This document shows, in pieces, positions 17,993 to 26,005 of a stretch of 64,000 nt of DNA (its first letter is position 1; each line of letters starts with the position of its first letter). The notes under the pieces were generated by a model. The model did no database searches. It was not told where the DNA came from and saw only the letters and a program-made list of their open reading frames with translations. This DNA comes from Agarivorans albus (lineage in GTDB: Bacteria > Pseudomonadota > Gammaproteobacteria > Enterobacterales > Celerinatantimonadaceae). The stretch spans positions 4,410,001-4,474,000 of the forward strand of contig NZ_AP023032.1 in NCBI RefSeq assembly GCF_019670105.1. The letters are read 5' to 3'. The translations under genes were made by a program, and so were the position numbers.

Positions 17993-18590
17993 ATAAGTCA
18001 GGGCGATAAGGCTCTTCTCGCAATATATGGCTAATGAGTAGTTTGAGATAAAACAAAGGTAGAAACCACGCTAATCCCGGCGGTGCATCAAACACAGCTA
18101 AGCCAATTACTAGCGCAAACGAATACAAGATCAAGGCCACCGGACGCTGCAAATACAGCGGCGTTTTTAATACCCACGCACAAGCGACAAGCATATAAGT
18201 ACCGGTTAGCAAAACCCACCACACATCCACCTGCAAAAAAGCCCAACTGAATAGGCTTAGCTGCACAAAATGCAAAGCTATAAAACTCATATGTTGTTTA
18301 AAGCCTTGTCCATCGCGATGAAACCAGCGCTTAGCACTAGAAGTAGCATTAGTAATGATGCCGCCAACAATATCAACCGCAAGAATACCCGCCACAACAA
18401 ACTGAATTACACTCCATCCCAGCTCGCCGTGCCATGCCCACAACAGCAGAGCTGCGCTCGATATAAAAGGTACATACAGTTGCAAAGCTTTCTCCGCATC
18501 AGTAGCACCAGGACCAATAAAGCTGTCAATTTTCCCCTTCAAGCCAGCTCTCAATTCGGGTAGCTGCCAATCAATATTCATAACCTTCAC
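17928..18590 (-). CDS. multi-pass membrane protein with aberrant C-terminus
   Basis: A 220-residue membrane protein with about six hydrophobic helices (from about residue 40 to 190). I do not recognise the family. The last 20-25 residues (from about DLFGCGLSSQ) look like out-of-frame read-through into the SDR gene remnant, with which it overlaps by 65 bases, so the original C-terminus has probably been replaced. It is divergent from a TetR regulator with two operator-like sites between, so it is likely the regulator's target. Confidence 0.6.
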   Translation of the reverse strand: MKVMNIDWQLPELRAGLKGKIDSFIGPGATDAEKALQLYVPFISSAALLLWAWHGELGWSVIQFVVAGILAVDIVGGIITNATSSAKRWFHRDGQGFKQHMSFIALHFVQLSLFSWAFLQVDVWWVLLTGTYMLVACAWVLKTPLYLQRPVALILYSFALVIGLAVFDAPPGLAWFLPLFYLKLLISHILREEPYRPDLFGCGLSSQFESSVRSGTSGGQ

Positions 18591-18597
18591 CTTATTT

Positions 18598-18611
18598 AGA
18601 CCAACCGGTCT
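18598..18611. promoter_or_regulatory. putative TetR operator 1
   Basis: Inverted repeat AGACC-AACC-GGTCT in the divergent promoter between the membrane gene and the tetR-type gene. A related site occurs at 18654-18667. Confidence 0.55.
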
Positions 18612-18653
18612 TTTTAAAATAAAACCAATCGATGCAAAGGTAAAGTCTTATTT

Positions 18654-18667
18654 TGTCCGAGTGGTCT
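18654..18667. promoter_or_regulatory. putative TetR operator 2
   Basis: TGTCCGAGTGGTCT, which on the minus strand reads AGACC-ACTC-GGACA. It matches operator 1 in its left arm and partly in its right arm. It lies about 55 bases before the regulator start codon, suiting autoregulation. Confidence 0.45.
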
Positions 18668-18720
18668 AAAAAAATAACCCATGTTATAGTGCTAGACGTA
18701 ACAAAGAGCTAGAGAATCAA

Positions 18721-19269
18721 ATGCCAAAGCTGATAAATCACGATGAAAAGCGCAAGGAGATTGCGCTAAAAGCCACAGAGATATTTCTCGAATATGGCTA
18801 CAAAAATATTGGAATGCGCCAACTGTGTGAACAACTAGGCATGAGCAAAAGCGCTGTCTATCACTACTACAAAAGCAAAGATCAGCTTTTTATTGCAGCC
18901 ACCGAAGCCATTGTAAGTGTTGATGCATCGGCGCTAATTGATGCCCCATTAGTGCCCCAGGCCAAGCTTGAACAGCGCTTAGAAAACTTTGTCATTATAT
19001 TTCGGCAAATGGCGCCGCGATTCTTCAAAGAAATGCAACTTGTTGCCGACTATATTGAAGTGATTGGTGAGGAAAATGTGGCCAGCGATGCATGCATGCA
19101 ACTGGCTAATCAGAACTACTTAGAGCTTCTGGCAAGCTATGTATCAGAAGAAGCTAAAGATAGCCTTTACACGCTTATGCTGGGTTTGCTAAACCATCAA
19201 ATAATGGCAGGAAAACCCTTAGAGAAAAGCTACATAATAAAGATGGTGAGTGCGCAGTTAAGCAACTAA
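18721..19269 (+). CDS. TetR/AcrR-family regulator
   Basis: A 182-residue TetR-type repressor. The N-terminal HTH (about 10-55) includes TEIFLEYGYKNIGMRQL and the MSKSAVYHYYKSKDQLF recognition helix region. The ligand-binding C-terminal domain is helical with no identifiable ligand. RBS GAGCTAGAG precedes the ATG weakly. It is divergent from the membrane protein/SDR remnant. The paired inverted repeats between them suggest it represses both itself and that gene. Confidence 0.9.
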   Translation: MPKLINHDEKRKEIALKATEIFLEYGYKNIGMRQLCEQLGMSKSAVYHYYKSKDQLFIAATEAIVSVDASALIDAPLVPQAKLEQRLENFVIIFRQMAPRFFKEMQLVADYIEVIGEENVASDACMQLANQNYLELLASYVSEEAKDSLYTLMLGLLNHQIMAGKPLEKSYIIKMVSAQLSN

Positions 19270-19270
19270 C

Positions 19271-19293
19271 AAGAGCGCCAAATTAGCGCTCTT
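19271..19293. terminator. terminator after tetR-type gene
   Basis: Perfect eight-base arms AAGAGCGC / GCGCTCTT with a seven-base loop, followed by GTT. Convergent position means it can serve the aspartoacylase-like gene too. Confidence 0.8.
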
Positions 19294-19304
19294 GTTAAGC
19301 GGTG

Positions 19305-20195
19305 TTACTCAAGCTCCAAATACACTTTATCCAGCAAGGACATGGCTAAGTCGTTATCGTAATAAGCCGCTTCGTTAATAAACGCTGGATATACTGTTTT
19401 CTCGCCTTGATAACAAATGTCTTCGCCCATAAAGGTTCTAAAAATAGGGTCACCAGTATTAATTGGCTGGTAGTCATTGTCTTGCACATTGCTGTGCACC
19501 ATCGCTAGTCGTTCACCCTTGTCGTTAAGCGGCAGTTTAATGCTATCGAGATACAAAAAGGCTTCAACTTGTTTGGGTAGCTCAGGCAAATCTTGTTGAT
19601 TATACAGCTCTACAAAATCAAGAATATGCCCGGTCATTTGCTCCATCTGCTCCAGCACATCTTGGCGCAACACCGATTGCGGCTGCGGCCCTACCTCAAT
19701 TAAAACGCCATATTTACCACAACTTGCGAGGAAGCGGTGATTACTCATATCCTCTTCCGGTTCATCGAGAAACACCACGGCTTCTGGCATCTGCATAGTG
19801 ACGTAAGCGGCAAGTTGTTTGTAGAAAGGTGTTTGCTCTAACAAGATAAGGGTAGGTCCCATGTTAGAGGTGGTATTGTGCAAGTCGATAACCAAATCCA
19901 TGTTCGGTTTCGATTTAGGCCCAAGCTGCTGGTGCAACGCTTTAGCGCGTGATTGCTCATAATTGGCCAAACTAAAATCAGCCAAGTTACTGGCGCTAAA
20001 TTGGCGATTTAAATCAGCATCAATGTAGCGTTTATTTTCACCATGCGCTTTAGGGTTGGCAAATACAGTTTCTACTTTGAGGCTAGGACGGGCAATAAGC
20101 TGAGGATGTTGCTGCCATTTATTTATTAAGTACACCCCACTAAATTCATTACCGTGGGTGCCACCTACAATGGCAACATTATTAATCTTCGACAA
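19305..20195 (-). CDS. aspartoacylase-like zinc hydrolase
   Basis: A 296-residue protein of the aspartoacylase (ASPA/AcyIII) family, which deacylates N-acyl amino acids. Zinc ligands are seen in GGTHGNEFSG (His and Glu) and DLHNTTSNMG (His). The DADLNRQF substrate motif and VLIEVGPQPQ with a catalytic Glu are also present. TTG at 20195 is chosen because GGAG lies eight bases before it; an in-frame TTG at 20225 has no ribosome binding site. It is downstream of xylR on the same strand but separated by a terminator. A distant relative lies at 10297. Confidence 0.85.
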   Translation of the reverse strand: MSKINNVAIVGGTHGNEFSGVYLINKWQQHPQLIARPSLKVETVFANPKAHGENKRYIDADLNRQFSASNLADFSLANYEQSRAKALHQQLGPKSKPNMDLVIDLHNTTSNMGPTLILLEQTPFYKQLAAYVTMQMPEAVVFLDEPEEDMSNHRFLASCGKYGVLIEVGPQPQSVLRQDVLEQMEQMTGHILDFVELYNQQDLPELPKQVEAFLYLDSIKLPLNDKGERLAMVHSNVQDNDYQPINTGDPIFRTFMGEDICYQGEKTVYPAFINEAAYYDNDLAMSLLDKVYLELE

Positions 20196-20249
20196 GTGCA
20201 GCTCTCCTTTTATACCAACCAGCAAACAGCCTTGAGCTTAAAAGGAAAT

Positions 20250-20273
20250 GCGCTTTGACTCAAGCCAAAGCGC
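20250..20273 (-). terminator. xylR terminator
   Basis: GCGCTTTG / CAAAGCGC arms with an eight-base loop. On the minus strand it is followed by ATTTCCTTTT, a U-rich tail. Confidence 0.7.
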
Positions 20274-20285
20274 CGTTGCTGCTGA

Positions 20286-21464
20286 CTATTCTTCTTGCTC
20301 TTGTTTACTAATACGGTAAGCCTTAGGTGTTAACTCAAGGTCTTTCTTAAATACCGCATACATGTATTGCAAAGAAGGGTAACCACATAGCTCCGCAATG
20401 TCGGAGGTGGAAAGCTCGGTATTACGCAACAAACTCATGGCTTGTTCTAACTTGGCACAGTGAATTTCTTGGTGAACCGAGTGGCCAATATCATCTTTAA
20501 AGCGCTTTTCTAAGTTTGAACGCGAGACTTTTACATAATCTAATACTTGCTCAACCTTAATGCCTTTACAGGCGTTATGGCGAATGAAGTGCATAGCTTG
20601 AATAACGTAAGGGTCTTTTAGCGCTTTGTAATCGGTAGATTGGCGCTCAACCACTTGCTCTGGGCCAACCAGCTCACGCACTTTACGTAATTCTTGCCCT
20701 TGTAGTTGGCGGTGCAATAGCTTGGCCGCTTGGAAGCCCATTTTACGACAACCTTGCGCCACCGAACTCAAAGATACTCGGCTTAAATGGCGAGTTAAGT
20801 CTTCATCATCAATACCAATAATTGACACTTTGTCTGGCACGATGATCCCCAAGTGATCACACACTTGCAGCAAGTGGCGCGCTCGCGCATCAGATACCGC
20901 AACAATGCCTACCGGCTTAGGCATAGATTGAATCCAATCCGCTAAACGGTTCATTGCATACTGCCAAGACTCTGGCGTGGTCTCCATGCCGCGGTAAACC
21001 GCGCACTCGTAACCATCACCTGCTACCAGTTGCTGGAAAATAGCTTCACGCTCCATCGCCCAGCGGTTGCCCTCATTAGGTGGCATGCCGTAGTAAGCGA
21101 AGTACTCTAAACCCTTGGCTTTTAGGTGCTCGTAGGCTGAATTAACCAAAGCGCGGTTATCGGTGGCCACGTAAGGAAAATCGGGGTATTGCTCTGGGTT
21201 TTCGTAAGAGCTGCCCACAGCCACTACTGGCACACGTAGGCCAGTTAAGGCTTTTTCAATTTCAGGGTCGTCGAAGTCGGCAATAATGCCGTCGCCTACC
21301 CAATGTTGTAGTTTGCTGATCCGACAGCGAAAATCTTCCTCTAGAAATATATCCCAATCACATTGTGATGCCTGTAAGTAATCGCCAATACCTTTAATGA
21401 TCTGACGGTCATAAACCTTATTTGCATTAAATAACAATGTAATTTTGAAACGTTTATCAAACAT
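20286..21464 (-). CDS. xylR: xylose operon regulator XylR
   Basis: A 392-residue regulator, the same length as E. coli XylR, with a closely matching N-terminus (ITLLFNANKVYDRQ). It has a periplasmic-binding-fold sugar sensor (about 1-275) and a C-terminal AraC HTH pair (about 285-385) with NLEKRFKDDIGHSVH and the second HTH near 345. In E. coli it binds D-xylose and activates xylAB and xylFGH. It is divergent from xylB, with a candidate operator between. A second paralogue follows xylB. Confidence 0.95.
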   Translation of the reverse strand: MFDKRFKITLLFNANKVYDRQIIKGIGDYLQASQCDWDIFLEEDFRCRISKLQHWVGDGIIADFDDPEIEKALTGLRVPVVAVGSSYENPEQYPDFPYVATDNRALVNSAYEHLKAKGLEYFAYYGMPPNEGNRWAMEREAIFQQLVAGDGYECAVYRGMETTPESWQYAMNRLADWIQSMPKPVGIVAVSDARARHLLQVCDHLGIIVPDKVSIIGIDDEDLTRHLSRVSLSSVAQGCRKMGFQAAKLLHRQLQGQELRKVRELVGPEQVVERQSTDYKALKDPYVIQAMHFIRHNACKGIKVEQVLDYVKVSRSNLEKRFKDDIGHSVHQEIHCAKLEQAMSLLRNTELSTSDIAELCGYPSLQYMYAVFKKDLELTPKAYRISKQEQEE

Positions 21465-21627
21465 GTGGGGCTCCTAAAAGCACGGTGCCAATCAAGATTT
21501 AATTTAATATCTAAAAAAAAAGAGCCGAACGCTACTGTGAAAAATCGTAATGTGATTATGATCATGCACATTTCAAACGAAACTGTGAACTCAGGCACGC
21601 CATGGAAAAACGCTATTCCTCTGGTAA

Positions 21628-21641
21628 TTTTCGTAATTGAG
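21628..21641 (+). promoter_or_regulatory. candidate XylR box upstream of xylB
   Basis: TTTTCGTAATTGAG is identical in 13 of 14 positions to the element at 29235-29248 upstream of xylA. The sites lie 107 and 83 bases before the two start codons. A shared site before two xylose genes fits a common XylR operator. A weaker CRP-like palindrome lies at 21551-21570. Confidence 0.45.
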
Positions 21642-21748
21642 CCAAGTTTCCAATCCGCGGCAGGATGAGCTCATATTTAAAACACTTTTGCTGCCGCTTA
21701 ATTACAGTGTAGTTTCGCCGAGCAGCTCGCGTCCAATAAGGAACTTCT

Positions 21749-23200
21749 ATGTATATCGGTATTGATTTAGGCACCTCTGGAGTAAAAGTTGTGCTGCAGG
21801 CTGAAAACGGTGACATTTTAAGCCAAGCCACCGAAAGCTTAACAGTATCTCGTCCTGCACCGTTGTGGTCTGAGCAAGCTCCGCAAGACTGGTGGCAAGC
21901 CACTCAAGATGCACTTAGCGCATTAAGCAAACAGCACTCGCTAGCGGAAGTTAAAGCGATTGGCCTAAGTGGCCAAATGCATGGCGCTACCTTACTGGAT
22001 GCCCAAGGCGAAATTTTACGCCCAGCCATTTTATGGAACGACGGCCGCAGTGCAGCTCAGTGTGAAGAAATAGAGCGCGCAGTGCCTAATTCTCGCGATA
22101 TTGTTGGCAACCTGATGATGCCAGGTTTTACCGCGCCTAAACTGCTTTGGGTTAAGCAAAACGAGCCGGAAATTTTTGCCAAGGTAGACAAAGTACTACT
22201 GCCTAAAGATTACTTGCGTTACTTGCTGTCGGGCAACTTTGCCTCTGATATGTCAGATTCGGCCGGCACCATGTGGTTAGACGTAGCCAAACGCGACTGG
22301 AGTGATGACATTCTAGCGGCCACTGGCCTTAGCCGTGAACACATGCCTGAGCTATTTGAAGGCAGCGAAGTTACCGGTAACCTTAAAGCAGAACTCGCCG
22401 AGCGCTGGGGCATGCCCGCCGTGCCATTAGTAGCAGGTGGTGGCGATAACGCAGCTGGCGCTGTAGGTGTAGGCATTACTAAGCCTGGCCAGGCGATGTT
22501 GTCTTTAGGCACCTCTGGTGTTTACTTTGCTGTAAGTGACGGTTACCTAAGCAACCCCGAATCAGCCTTACATAGCTTCTGTCACGCACTACCGGGTGCT
22601 TGGCATCAAATGTCGGTCATCCTTAGCGCCGCATCGTGTTTAGATTGGGTAGTTAACTTAACCGGCCAAGCAGACGTACCTAGCATGTTAGCCGCCGTAG
22701 AAGCCGCGCCAGAAAGTGATAACCCAGTGTACTTTTTACCTTACTTATCAGGTGAGCGTACTCCGCACAATAACCCAGAAGCCAGGGGCGTATTCTTTGG
22801 CATGACCCATTCAACTGGCCCCTTAGATTTATGCCGTGCGGTCCTAGAAGGCGTGGCTTATGCCTTTGCCGACGGCTTAGACGCATTGCATGCAACGGGC
22901 TTAAAACCAGAAGAAATCACCTTAATTGGCGGTGGTGCGCGCAGTCAGTTTTGGCGTCAAATGCTGGCCGACGTATTTGGCCAAGCAGTCAGTTACCGCT
23001 TAGGCGGCGAAGTAGGCCCTGCACTAGGTGCTGCACGTTTAGCCCAACTAGGGGTAACCGAGAACCCAGATCTAGCCGCCATTTGCCCAGTGCCAGAGTT
23101 AGTTGAAGTTCACCAAGTGAATGCCGAGCGCCATGCTGTTTACGCTAAGCGCCGCGAAACTTACCAAGCGCTTTACCCAAAACTAGCACCACTTTTTTAA
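21749..23200 (+). CDS. xylB: xylulokinase
   Basis: FGGY-family kinase that phosphorylates D-xylulose to xylulose 5-phosphate. Length 483 is like E. coli XylB (484). The N-terminal phosphate loop is IGIDLGTSGVKVVL, the substrate region includes GLSGQMHGATLLD near residue 73 and ILWNDGRS, and the C-terminal adenosine motif is LIGGGARSQFW near 392. RBS AAGGA precedes the ATG. First gene of xylose locus 1, divergent from xylR and followed by a second xylR-like gene. Confidence 0.95.
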   Translation: MYIGIDLGTSGVKVVLQAENGDILSQATESLTVSRPAPLWSEQAPQDWWQATQDALSALSKQHSLAEVKAIGLSGQMHGATLLDAQGEILRPAILWNDGRSAAQCEEIERAVPNSRDIVGNLMMPGFTAPKLLWVKQNEPEIFAKVDKVLLPKDYLRYLLSGNFASDMSDSAGTMWLDVAKRDWSDDILAATGLSREHMPELFEGSEVTGNLKAELAERWGMPAVPLVAGGGDNAAGAVGVGITKPGQAMLSLGTSGVYFAVSDGYLSNPESALHSFCHALPGAWHQMSVILSAASCLDWVVNLTGQADVPSMLAAVEAAPESDNPVYFLPYLSGERTPHNNPEARGVFFGMTHSTGPLDLCRAVLEGVAYAFADGLDALHATGLKPEEITLIGGGARSQFWRQMLADVFGQAVSYRLGGEVGPALGAARLAQLGVTENPDLAAICPVPELVEVHQVNAERHAVYAKRRETYQALYPKLAPLF

Positions 23201-23214
23201 GCAATAAACCCAAC

Positions 23215-23243
23215 GAACAGCCATAGCCTTGCTATGGCTGTTC
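23215..23243. other. perfect 13-bp hairpin between xylB and second xylR
   Basis: GAACAGCCATAGC / GCTATGGCTGTTC with a three-base CTT loop. No T-run follows, so it is not an ideal intrinsic terminator. It could limit read-through or protect the xylB mRNA 3' end. Confidence 0.55.
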
Positions 23244-23334
23244 TGCCAGCTAAGTGAACACATCTGATAAATCCGCATTTATCACATGTGCTCACCCCGG
23301 CCCATTGAACGTAGTAATACGGAAGACAAATACT

Positions 23335-24549
23335 ATGGCAAAGAACTATCGCGTAGCGCTTCTTTTGAACGCTAACATGGCTTACGACCGAGGCATCATT
23401 ACCGGTATATCGTCATTTGTGAAAAATGGCGCTCCTTGGAGTTTGTTCATTGGAGAACAAAATCTATTTTCGGTGGACGATTTTAGTAAGTGGCAGGGTG
23501 ATGGCGTAATTGCCGACTTTGACCACCCAGAAATTCGCGATGCGATTAAGTCTCGAAATATTCCAGTAGTGGGCATTGCCAGTAGCGAAACCGTAGCGAA
23601 TACCATGCAAGATTATCCGGTGGTGATGTCTGACAATAAACAGATCATCAATATGGCGGCACGTTTCTTAAAAATGCGCCGTTATACCCATTTAGCATTT
23701 TGTGGTTACCCCAACCGCCCCTTTAATGACTGGTCGGCCAACCGCGAGCAGCTGCTGCGTGATTGGTGTGAGCGTAACCAATGCGCCTATAGCCAGTTTA
23801 GCGCTAAAGACAACATTGATACCTGGGACAGTGACTTACAGTGTTTAGTTGATTGGCTCAGCCGCCTACCTAAGCCAGTAGGGATCATTGCTGCCAACGA
23901 TGTGCGCGCTCGCCAACTAAGCTACGCCTGCCAGCAGGCTAAAATAAACATCCCCGAAGAAGTCTCTATCATGGGGATAGACGATGACGAACTGAACTGC
24001 ACCTTAAGCTTGCCTACTTTAACTTCGGTTCGCCAAGGTACCCGTGCCATGGGGTATTTGACCGCCTCACTACTGCAGCCGCTAATGGACGGCAAAAACT
24101 TAGTTAAACGCCATCACTTTGTGCAACCTGAACGGGTTATTGGCCGCGATTCTACTGACTTTTTCCATTTTAAAGACAACCTAGTTCGGGGCGCGTTAAG
24201 CCTTATTCGAATTAACCAAGGCAATATCAAGGTAAAACAAATTCTGGCTGAACTAGGCTGCTCTCGTGGCGCAATCGACAACAAATTCCATGAAGAACTA
24301 GGCATGTCGCTGCACGCTTACTTGCTCGACACCCAGCTTAATTTGGCGCTAGAGCTATTGGTGGATACCGAGCAAACCTTAAGTGAGATAGCTAAAGTGG
24401 TGGGCTTTAGTAGCCCGCAGTATTTGTCTTGCGCAATTAAGAAACGCTGGAACATGACGCCAGGCATGTTGCGCGAACAAAAAGGTGTAACAAACCGAGA
24501 GCTAGCTCCACTTATTGAAGATACCGAAGAGTTAATCGAGCAAGCTTAG
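23335..24549 (+). CDS. second XylR-like AraC-type regulator
   Basis: A 404-residue paralogue of XylR with the same architecture: PBP-type sensor (about 1-280) and AraC-type HTH pair (about 290-385). The N-terminus VALLLNANMAYDRGI parallels XylR, but many sensor-domain residues differ, so it may respond to a different sugar or act as a competing regulator. ATG at 23335 is preferred over GTG at 23254: GGAAG lies upstream, and the extra 27 residues do not resemble the family. Same strand as xylB, after a hairpin. Confidence 0.88.
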   Translation: MAKNYRVALLLNANMAYDRGIITGISSFVKNGAPWSLFIGEQNLFSVDDFSKWQGDGVIADFDHPEIRDAIKSRNIPVVGIASSETVANTMQDYPVVMSDNKQIINMAARFLKMRRYTHLAFCGYPNRPFNDWSANREQLLRDWCERNQCAYSQFSAKDNIDTWDSDLQCLVDWLSRLPKPVGIIAANDVRARQLSYACQQAKINIPEEVSIMGIDDDELNCTLSLPTLTSVRQGTRAMGYLTASLLQPLMDGKNLVKRHHFVQPERVIGRDSTDFFHFKDNLVRGALSLIRINQGNIKVKQILAELGCSRGAIDNKFHEELGMSLHAYLLDTQLNLALELLVDTEQTLSEIAKVVGFSSPQYLSCAIKKRWNMTPGMLREQKGVTNRELAPLIEDTEELIEQA

Positions 24550-24701
24550 TTTCATCAAGCTGGCATAATTAGCTGCCACTATAAGCGAGTAAGCGCAGTG
24601 ATAGCCTAGCTTGTTGAGTATTTACGCTATTCCGTAGCACAACTAAGAGCTGAGGGTTTGGTAAAAACTTAACCCAACAGATCTGGTGAAGATCAAAAAA
24701 A

Positions 24702-24749
24702 CATCATCACTGTTATTAAAACTCTGCGGTGGTGATGCGTTTCTTTTTT
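24702..24749 (+). terminator. terminator of second xylR-like gene
   Basis: CATCATCAC pairs with GTGGTGATG (one G-U), around an 18-base loop, followed by CGTTTCTTTTTT. Confidence 0.6.
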
Positions 24750-24831
24750 CAACAAATCAGCGCACCATGCAAGGGAGTGTGACAGCAACATGAAGCTTGC
24801 GTGGCCCAATTCAACAAAATGCTTAATAAAG

Positions 24832-24847
24832 CGTGATCTGGATCAGG
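24832..24847. promoter_or_regulatory. CRP-like site upstream of tal
   Basis: cGTGAtctggaTCAgg keeps the GTGA-N6-TCA core of the consensus TGTGA-N6-TCACA and a TGATC/GATCA symmetry. It lies about 170 bases before the tal start. Catabolite control of pentose genes would fit. Confidence 0.35.
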
Positions 24848-25018
24848 GCTGCGAAAATTCAACATTAGCGCTAAAAAAAGCGTAATTGCGCTTAATTGCC
24901 AGTCTGGCACTTTAATACGGACATGAAGCTTAGCTTTGGTCAATGACCTTCAACCAATAATGAAGGCTCGCCAAACAAGCCGCACAATTAGTTTTCATTA
25001 CAAGGGTCTATACATCTT

Positions 25019-25978
25019 ATGAGTTCTCTACTTACACAGCTAAAACAATACACCACGGTTGTTGCCGATACCGGCGACTTAGACACAATGCGCAAATTCT
25101 CACCTGAAGATGCCACCACAAACCCATCGTTAATTGTTAAGGCCTTAGGTTTACCTGAGTACTCAAGCCTACTTAAAGACGTAGCCGACTGGGCTAAAAC
25201 CCAATCAAACGACCAAGCCGAACAAATCGAAATGGCTGCCGACAAACTGGTAGTAACCATTGGTTGTAAGGTACTTGAGTTAGTACCGGGTCGCATTTCT
25301 ACGGAAGTAGACGCACGCTTGTCATTTGACACCGAAGCCAGCATTGCTAAAGCACGCCGCTTAATTGAGCTTTACGAAGCGGCCGGCATCAACAAAGAAC
25401 GTGTATTGATTAAGTTAGCCTCTACTTGGCAAGGTATTCGCGCCGCTGAGCAACTAGAGAAGGAAGGCATTAACTGTAACCTTACGTTGTTGTTCTCATT
25501 TGCCCAAGCCCGCGCTTGTGCCGAAGCTGGCGTATTCCTTATCTCACCTTTTGTTGGCCGTATTCTTGATTGGTACAAAGCTAAAGACGCTAACGCAGAC
25601 TTTGCTGGCGCTAAAGATCCGGGTGTTATCTCGGTATCAGAAATCTACAGCTACTACAAAGACCACGGCTACAACACTGTAGTGATGGGCGCTAGCTTCC
25701 GTAACATTGGCGAAATTGTAGAGCTAGCTGGCTGTGACCGCCTAACCATTGGCCCTGCCTTACTTGAAGAGCTAGACCAAACCGAAGCGCAACTAGACGT
25801 TCGCCTACAAGATAAAGGTGTTAGCAAAAACCGTCCTGCTGCAATGACCGAAGCAGAATTCTACTGGGCGCATAACGAAGATGCCATGGCTACTGAAAAG
25901 CTGGCAGAAGGTATTCGTGCCTTTGCAGTTGACCAAGTGAAGCTAGACAACATGCTAATTGAAGCGCTAGAAGCTTAA
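25019..25978 (+). CDS. tal: transaldolase
   Basis: Transfers a dihydroxyacetone unit between sedoheptulose 7-phosphate and glyceraldehyde 3-phosphate in the pentose phosphate pathway. Length 319 compares with E. coli TalB (317). The Schiff-base lysine is K132 in [11 protein letters not shown]. Conserved DATTNPSLI (residues 31-39) and the GRILDWY active-site segment are present. It is followed after 27 bases by tkt, forming a tal-tkt pair within the xylose locus. Confidence 0.97.
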   Translation: MSSLLTQLKQYTTVVADTGDLDTMRKFSPEDATTNPSLIVKALGLPEYSSLLKDVADWAKTQSNDQAEQIEMAADKLVVTIGCKVLELVPGRISTEVDARLSFDTEASIAKARRLIELYEAAGINKERVLIKLASTWQGIRAAEQLEKEGINCNLTLLFSFAQARACAEAGVFLISPFVGRILDWYKAKDANADFAGAKDPGVISVSEIYSYYKDHGYNTVVMGASFRNIGEIVELAGCDRLTIGPALLEELDQTEAQLDVRLQDKGVSKNRPAAMTEAEFYWAHNEDAMATEKLAEGIRAFAVDQVKLDNMLIEALEA

Positions 25979-26005
25979 GATTTATTAATTATTAGGAAAT
26001 AAAAG

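Larger units (their letters stand above)
24550..25018. promoter_or_regulatory. 469-base intergenic region before tal
   Basis: It holds a terminator for the preceding regulator (24702-24749), a CRP-like site (24832-24847) and an 11-base direct repeat ACATGAAGCTT at 24788-24798 and 24921-24931. A short CCTTCA/TGAAGG inverted repeat lies at 24947-24966. No coding sequence is supported. This region presumably holds the tal-tkt promoter. Confidence 0.55.

Noticed and set aside
21551-21570. TGTGATTATGATCATGCACA as a CRP site before xylB
   Set aside because: The outer TGTG/CACA arms are four bases too far apart for CRP. It may still be a weak palindrome (core ATGATCAT) but not a convincing CRP site.
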